A DNA stretch of 64,000 nt. Source: DAOUKH01 sp964291475. Its GTDB lineage: Bacteria; Chloroflexota; Dehalococcoidia; SHYB01. The DNA is taken from positions 248,001 to 312,000 of the forward strand of contig OZ220083.1 in NCBI GenBank assembly GCA_964291475.2, read 5' to 3'. A model generated the notes under the pieces. That model saw only the letters and a program-made list of their open reading frames with translations. It searched no databases and was not told the DNA's origin. Below, one piece after another: positions 59,258-64,000 of this stretch (its first letter is position 1; every line of letters starts with the position of its first letter). A program made the translations under genes and the position numbers.

Positions 59258-61690
59258 ATGACCGGCCCGGCCCTCTCCGGCCTTCGCGTCCTCGACCTGA
59301 GCGATGACGCCGCCGGGGCCTATTGCACCAAGCTGCTCGCCGACCTCGGCGCCGACGTGCTCCTCGCCGAGGGGCCGGAGGGCCACCCGCTGCGCCGCGC
59401 GGGGCCGTTCCAAGGCGGAACGCCCGACCCCAACGGCAGCGGCCGGTTCATTCACCTCTGCGCCAATAAGCAGCGCCTTCCCCTCGACGCGCAGGCCGAG
59501 CCCGAACGCGTCCGCGCCCTGACCGCGGAGGCCGACCTCGTCGTCGAGAACTTCCCGCCGGGACGCGCCGCCGCGCTCGGCCTCTCGCCGGACGACCTGC
59601 GGCGGGACAACCCCGCCCTCGTCGTCGTCTCGATCACGCCGTTCGGGCTGACCGGTCCCTGGCGCGATTGGGAGACCGAGGAGATCGTCGAGTGGGCGCT
59701 GGGCGGCTACATGTACTTCGGCGGCGACGCGGAGCGCGAGCCGCTGATGGCGCCCGGGCACCAGGGGCAGCTGCACGCCGGGCTGCAGGGGGCCATCGCC
59801 GCGCTCGCCGCCCTCTGGTGGGCGAGGGAGACCGGCGAAGGTCAGCACGTCGACGTGTCGCGGCTCGAATCGCTGTGGACGGCGCACTGCTGGACGACGA
59901 CGGCCTGGACCCACGAAGGCTCCGTCCTGCGCCGCGCCGGCACCTGGGCCATCGAGTGCAAAGACGGCTGGGCCATCTTCATGCCCAACCTCTGGAACCC
60001 CGACAACTTCGTCCTGTTCGAGCGCCCCGACCTCCGCGACGACCCCCGCTTCGCCGACCGCCAGGCATGGGCCGATCACCAACAGGAGCTTCTCGACGTG
60101 GCCCGCGGCTGGTGCATCGAGCACACCGCCGCCGAGGTCTTCGAGCGGGCGCAGGAGCTGCGCATCGCCTGCTCGCCGGTCTACGAGGCGCCGGCGCTCC
60201 TCGAACAGGAGCAACTGCGCGCCCGCGGCTGGTTCATCGGGCCGCCGTGGTCGGCGAGCGGCGTCGAGTTGCCCGGCTACCCCTACAAGCTGAGCGAGTC
60301 GCCGCCCACGCTGCGGCTGCCGCCGCCCCGGCTCGACGACGATGCGGAGGAGTGGCCTGAGCGGGAAGCCCCTCCGCCGCCGCTGCGCACCGCCGACCGC
60401 GAGCCGCTGGAGCCGGAGGCCCCTGCGGCCAGCGGGCCGTTGGCAGGCATCCGCGTCATCGAGCTGGCGGGGCACTGGGTCGCGCCGCTGGCGGGGCGCT
60501 ACCTCGCCGACCTGGGGGCCGAGGTCATCAAGTTCGAGCCCGCCGACCGTCTGGTGACGCGCGGCACGCGCTACCCCGGCCGGCAGGTCTTCAAGCACCA
60601 CTACAACCGCTCCTACTACTTCAACCAGATGAACCGGAACAAGTACGCGGGCACGCTGGACTTCAGCAAGGGGCGCGGTCAGGAGCTCGTGCGCGAACTG
60701 GTGAAGGAGACCGACGTCCTGATCGAAAACAACGCGCCGCGGGTGCTGCGCAACTTCGACCTGACCTACGACCGGCTGCGGCAAGAGAACCCGCGCCTGA
60801 TCATGGCCTCGATCTCCGCCTTCGGGCAGACCGGCCCGATGCGCGACTACATCGCCTACGGGGCCAACATCGAGGGGGCATCCGGGCTTGCCGCCCTCAT
60901 GGGCTATCCCGACGAGCGGACACCCCAGACGACGTCGCTGTTCTACGCCGACCCCGTCACCGGCGCGCACGCCGCGCTGGCCATTCAAGCGGCGCTCCAC
61001 TACCGGCGGCGCACCGGCAAGGGCCAGCACATCGATCTCTCGCTGCTAGAGAGCGGGGCGGTCTTCTTCGCCGACGCGCTCCTCGACTACGTCTTCACCG
61101 GCGCGGTGCAGCCCCGCCGGGGAAACCGCCACGCCAGCTACGCCCCGCAGGGCTGCTATCCGAGCCTGGGTGAAGACATGTGGACCGTCCTCACGGTGCG
61201 GAACGACGACGACTGGCGGCGGCTCTGTGAGGTGGTCGGCGACCCGCGTCTGGGCGACGGGCGGTTCGCGACCGAGGCGGGGCGCCGCGCGCACCACGAC
61301 GAGATCGACGGCCTGCTCTCCGAGTGGACCGGCGGCTACGACCACATGGAAGCGACGGCATTGCTCCAGGCGGCGGGCGTTCCCGCCGCGCCGGTGCTGG
61401 CGAACTGGGAGATGGTGAGCAGCCTCCACGCCCACGAGCGCGGCTTCTACGTCCCCGTCGCCCACGCCGACATCGGCGTCTTCCCCTATCCCGGCATGCC
61501 GTGGAAGCTCTCGGCGACGCCGGGGTCGATGCGCCGGGGTTCGCCGGGCTTCGGCGAGCACAACCGGCTCGCCTACGGCCGCATGCTGGGCTTGGACGGC
61601 GAAGCGTTGGAGCGGCTCTACGCGGAGAAGGTCATCGCCGACGTCCCGCCGGACGATCTCCCGCCGCCGACGCTGGTGCCCAAGACCTAG
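59258..61690 (+). CDS. Double-headed CaiB/BaiF CoA-transferase (two fused domains)
   Basis: 810 aa, two CaiB/BaiF domains. Domain 1 starts GLRVLDLSDDAAGAYCTKL and has GQHVDVSRLESLWTAHCWT; domain 2 starts GIRVIELAGHWVAPLAGRYL and has GQHIDLSLLESGAVFFAD, both keeping the acidic residue at the catalytic place. A linker of Pro and Arg-rich sequence (LPPPRLDDDAEEWPEREAPP) joins them near residue 370. Fused CaiB proteins could form an intramolecular dimer, since single CaiB subunits normally interlock in pairs. Start ATG 59258. Probably co-transcribed with the upstream SDR. Confidence 0.9.
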   Translation: MTGPALSGLRVLDLSDDAAGAYCTKLLADLGADVLLAEGPEGHPLRRAGPFQGGTPDPNGSGRFIHLCANKQRLPLDAQAEPERVRALTAEADLVVENFPPGRAAALGLSPDDLRRDNPALVVVSITPFGLTGPWRDWETEEIVEWALGGYMYFGGDAEREPLMAPGHQGQLHAGLQGAIAALAALWWARETGEGQHVDVSRLESLWTAHCWTTTAWTHEGSVLRRAGTWAIECKDGWAIFMPNLWNPDNFVLFERPDLRDDPRFADRQAWADHQQELLDVARGWCIEHTAAEVFERAQELRIACSPVYEAPALLEQEQLRARGWFIGPPWSASGVELPGYPYKLSESPPTLRLPPPRLDDDAEEWPEREAPPPPLRTADREPLEPEAPAASGPLAGIRVIELAGHWVAPLAGRYLADLGAEVIKFEPADRLVTRGTRYPGRQVFKHHYNRSYYFNQMNRNKYAGTLDFSKGRGQELVRELVKETDVLIENNAPRVLRNFDLTYDRLRQENPRLIMASISAFGQTGPMRDYIAYGANIEGASGLAALMGYPDERTPQTTSLFYADPVTGAHAALAIQAALHYRRRTGKGQHIDLSLLESGAVFFADALLDYVFTGAVQPRRGNRHASYAPQGCYPSLGEDMWTVLTVRNDDDWRRLCEVVGDPRLGDGRFATEAGRRAHHDEIDGLLSEWTGGYDHMEATALLQAAGVPAAPVLANWEMVSSLHAHERGFYVPVAHADIGVFPYPGMPWKLSATPGSMRRGSPGFGEHNRLAYGRMLGLDGEALERLYAEKVIADVPPDDLPPPTLVPKT

Positions 61691-61717
61691 CGGGGAGGTT
61701 TTGCCTCTTCTTTCGGC

Positions 61718-61938
61718 GGAGACCTTTGCTTGACCTTGGCCAAGCTCCACGAGGCCGTTGGGGGATGGGGACGGGCGCGTCGCGACGCGCCCCTACAGGG
61801 GAGAAGACCCCGCCCGCACCCCTGGGCAACCACGAGGGTTGCCCCTACACGGATGGTCCGCTGCCAGCGTGGCCGGTTACGCAAAGGTCTCCAGCGGGAG
61901 AGGGGGTGGAGAGGGGACGGGCGCGTCGCGACGCGCCC
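61718..61938 (+). repeat. Cluster of palindromic intergenic repeats
   Basis: This gap holds GGAGACCTTTGCTTGACC (61718-61735), the palindrome GGGCGCGTCGCGACGCGCCC twice (61773-61792 and 61919-61938), a GGGCAACC/GGTTGCCC hairpin with its CCCCTACA tail (about 61824-61850) and GTTACGCAAAGGTCTCC (61876-61892). These are the units of the 57-58 kb array, scattered. The second palindrome touches the stop codon of the symporter gene. Confidence 0.8.
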
Positions 61939-63552
61939 CTACAGGGGAGGGCGTTCGGCCTTTGCGGCGCCCGCTTCGTCCTCGGTCCACGTTGGGCCGT
62001 TGACGTGGTCGAACATGTCCTCGACGTCGCGGGGCGGCGGGGAGGTGAGCAGGGTGACGGCGACGGCAAATAAGGTCGCAGCGATGGCGCCGGGGCCGGC
62101 CGGATTGATCTGCCAGAGTCCCACGTCTTCCATGAGCTCGATGGTCGCACTGAACCCCAGCAGGTCGGCCAGTGTTTCCGCCGCGCCGTAACCCAGGCCC
62201 ATCGCCCACCACCAAGTCGAGACGATCGTGCCGGCCAAGACGGCGGCCAGGGCTCCCCATCGGTTGAAGCGCTTCCAATAGAGGGCCAGGACCAGCGCCG
62301 GGCCGAAGGCGGCGCCCATGCCGCCCCAGGCCAGGGACACCAGGGCGTAGACGGACTCCGGCGACACGATGGAGATCACGGCGGCGACGACACCTATCAG
62401 GAGCAGCATCCCCCGCCCCATCCAGACACGGGCCTGTGTCTTCATCGAGTAGGCGATCCGCTTCATGATGGGCACGTCGTCGGTCGCGATCGCCGAGGCC
62501 AGGAGCAGCTGGGAGTCGGCGGTGCTCATCACCGCGGCAACGACGCCGGTGAGGAGCAGGCCGGCAATCGCGGGATGGAAGAAGGTCTCCGCCACGATGA
62601 GGTAGAGCTTTTCGGCGTCGGGCAGCGGTACGCCCCGGTCCAGAAGCGCCGGAGCGGCCACGAGTCCTACGAGGAGGGCGAGGCCGAAGATGAATACGAG
62701 CCAGATGAAGCCGATGTTCCGGCTGCGGTTGATGTTCGCCTCCCGGTCCACCGCCATGAACCTGGAGTGGATTCTGAAGGCCCCGAACGCTCCCAGTCCC
62801 CAGCCCAGGGAAGAGAGGAAGAAGAGGGGGCCCAGACCCTGGTTGTTCTCGTCGGTGAAGGGATTCCAGAAGCCGGCCGCGGTGTCTTCCAGCCCGTGAA
62901 GCGGGTCGTTGACCGTTACCAGCAGGGTCACGGAAATGATGAGGAATCCGCCGAGCATGATCATGGCCTGGAAGACGTCGGTGCGGGAGACGGCGAGAAA
63001 GCCGCCGATGAAGGTGTAGGAGACGACGGCGGCCAGCGAGATGAGGACGGCGAGGTCGTGGCCCGACCCGGTGTGGTCGAGGTCGAAGACGACCTCTAGC
63101 AGCTTGGCCCCGGCGACGAGGCCGGAGCAGACGTACAAGGTGATGAAGTAGAGGCTGATGCCCGCGGTCAGGGTTCGCAGCGCCCCGCTGGTGTCGCCGA
63201 AGCGCTTCTCCAAGAACTCCGGCACGGTGAGGGAATTGTCGGTGGCCATCGTGTAGCGGCGCAGCCGGCGCGCCATGAGCGTCCAGGCAAACCAGGCGCC
63301 GAGGACGAGGGAGACGACCGTCCACAGGTGCATCAAGCCCGCGGCAAAGGCCAGGGCGGGAAAGACGAGCATCGTCCAGCCGCTGGTCGTCGAGGAGGCG
63401 GCGCTGATGGCCGAGGTGAAGGCCCCGATCTTGCGGCCGCCCAGCACGTAGTCGGACATGTCGGCCATCTGCCGCGACCGGGAGATGGCGATGCCTATGA
63501 GGACGGCAAAATAGGCGACGAAGACGAAGAGTATCCAGTAGACGTTAGACAC
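61939..63552 (-). CDS. Sodium:solute symporter (SSS/PutP family)
   Basis: A 537-aa membrane protein with about 13 hydrophobic segments. RSRQMADMSDYVLGGRKIGA, SAASSTTSGWTMLVFPALAF and VSYTFIGGFLAVSRTDVFQA are typical of PutP-like Na+/proline or related symporters; VVAAVMSTADSQLLLASAIA carries the Na+-binding region. The start is GTG 63552, overlapping the upstream gene by 8 bases. The stop (TAG at 61939-61941) lies within the CCCCTACAGGGG tail of a palindromic repeat, so the last residues (KAERPPL) were partly written by the repeat. Substrate unknown. Confidence 0.9.
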   Translation of the reverse strand: MSNVYWILFVFVAYFAVLIGIAISRSRQMADMSDYVLGGRKIGAFTSAISAASSTTSGWTMLVFPALAFAAGLMHLWTVVSLVLGAWFAWTLMARRLRRYTMATDNSLTVPEFLEKRFGDTSGALRTLTAGISLYFITLYVCSGLVAGAKLLEVVFDLDHTGSGHDLAVLISLAAVVSYTFIGGFLAVSRTDVFQAMIMLGGFLIISVTLLVTVNDPLHGLEDTAAGFWNPFTDENNQGLGPLFFLSSLGWGLGAFGAFRIHSRFMAVDREANINRSRNIGFIWLVFIFGLALLVGLVAAPALLDRGVPLPDAEKLYLIVAETFFHPAIAGLLLTGVVAAVMSTADSQLLLASAIATDDVPIMKRIAYSMKTQARVWMGRGMLLLIGVVAAVISIVSPESVYALVSLAWGGMGAAFGPALVLALYWKRFNRWGALAAVLAGTIVSTWWWAMGLGYGAAETLADLLGFSATIELMEDVGLWQINPAGPGAIAATLFAVAVTLLTSPPPRDVEDMFDHVNGPTWTEDEAGAAKAERPPL

Positions 63553-63951
63553 CGGGCCGGTCCTTCAGGCGGTAGACGAACTTGAGGCCGGACCAGACCT
63601 CGTCGACGGCCGCCACTTTGACGTCGACCAAGCCCTGGTCGAGTCCGATGCGGCGGACGACGTTCTCGTCGAGGTCGGTGGGGAGCTTCGCCGCCTTCTT
63701 GGGCCAGGAGGCCCAGAGCATGCCGTCGGGTGCGAGCTTGGGTTTCATGTCGCGGAAGGCACGCTCCAGCGCGGCGCGGTCGAAGGCGAAGACGTGGACG
63801 AAGTCGAGGGGCGGGTCGAGGGCGTGCTCGACTCCCTCCGGGAGCGGGCCGAGGGCTGCGTGGTAGCCGTCGGGCGCGCCGGCGATGGCGACGCGGGCTC
63901 CCGGCCGTATGCCGAGCTTCTCGACGAGGGGCGTTTCGAGTAGCCGGCCAT
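63545..63951 (-). CDS. DUF3052 family protein, frameshifted near the N-terminus
   Basis: The intact C-terminal two-thirds read FVHVFAFDRAALERAFRDMK and PDGMLWASWPKKAAKLPTDL, the DUF3052 signature, and end VWSGLKFVYRLKDRPGV. The N-terminus MAGYSK (ATG 63951) is in another frame; adding one base in the run of three T on the plus strand (63934-63936) restores MAGYSKTPLVEKLGIRPGAR and AGAPDGYHAALGPLPEG, a normal DUF3052 protein of about 135 aa. The function of DUF3052 is unknown. It overlaps the symporter gene by 8 bases. Confidence 0.78.
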
Positions 63952-63959
63952 CGCCCCGG

Positions 63960-64000
63960 TCACGAGCAGGCGGGGATGACTTCTTCGCCCCACATCTTCA
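63960..64000 (-). CDS. C-terminal tail of a gene running off the window
   Basis: The last 41 bases on the minus strand read KMWGEEVIPACS followed by TGA (63962-63960), 8 bases before the DUF3052 start. A Met-x-x-x-E-E-V-I-P-A ending is common in LLM-class oxidoreductases and some amidohydrolases, but 12 residues are too few to decide. Confidence 0.35.
   Translation of the reverse strand, partial: KMWGEEVIPACS

Noticed and set aside
58043..61030. A 995-codon open frame antisense to the SDR and CaiB fusion genes
   Set aside because: It mirrors real genes with clear motifs on the other strand and has the Arg/Gly/Val-rich content of antisense frames in high-GC DNA. Similar long frames at 30-1427 plus, 18861-20717 plus and 41038-42858 minus were dropped for the same reason.

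Overview
The window is GC-rich (roughly two-thirds G+C by eye) bacterial chromosome with dense, mostly short-operon gene organisation and no rRNA, tRNA, CRISPR array or transposase that I could find. The gene content suggests Chloroflexota, most likely a Dehalococcoidia/SAR202-like lineage. Pointers are proline/threonine PTATPT linkers on a lipoprotein, F420/FMN-type LLM and PPOX enzymes, class II (B12) ribonucleotide reductase with NrdR, many CaiB/BaiF CoA-transferases and amidohydrolases, and a division cluster stripped of all mur genes. This is inference from content; no marker phylogeny could be run.

Layout. 0-6.6 kb (minus strand): a CaiB N-terminus, a large repeat-bearing lipoprotein metallopeptidase, an enoyl-CoA hydratase, a DUF2283/DUF4258-like small gene pair, a MaoC hydratase and 3-hydroxyacyl-CoA dehydrogenase. 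6.7-18.2 kb: a FAD dehydrogenase, an orphan phage-terminase-like HTH protein, two amidohydrolases, a double-headed CaiB protein, a histidine phosphatase, a CPA2 antiporter and an LLM oxidoreductase. 18.4-26.2 kb is the housekeeping core on the minus strand: nrdJ, nrdR, ftsZ, ftsA, rsmH, mraZ, with a readable mraZ promoter/operator. 26.2-37.4 kb: an MFS exporter, a ubiA-ubiX-ubiD-SDR operon, a DUF4389 membrane protein, a broken acyl-CoA dehydrogenase with a MaoC partner, a radical SAM protein and recA preceded by a GAAC-N4-GTTC SOS box. 37.5-44.3 kb: two allantoinase-like polysaccharide deacetylases, an isochorismatase-type amidase and three amidohydrolases. 44.5-47.4 kb: a lower-GC helicase IV with a nuclease-like insert and C-terminal zinc ribbons. 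47.4-55.6 kb: an orphan molybdenum hydroxylase subunit, SemiSWEET, SRPBCC, PPOX, DUF711, isoaspartyl peptidase, isocitrate dehydrogenase, an iteron-like repeat block and a solute-binding lipoprotein. 55.9-64 kb: an unknown 122-aa protein, a 10-formyl-THF-type formyltransferase, a four-copy 265-bp tandem array, an SDR, a second double CaiB, a sodium/solute symporter and a DUF3052 protein.

Two things run across the window. First, families of palindromic intergenic repeats recur at seven or more places, several directly after stop codons, and twice they supply the stop codon itself. Second, four genes are broken by a single missing base in a short homopolymer, which looks more like consensus-sequence error than gene decay. 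The best candidates for new biology are the tandem-repeat lipoprotein peptidase, the helicase-nuclease-zinc-ribbon fusion, the higher-order tandem array, and the repeat block at 54.5-54.7 kb.
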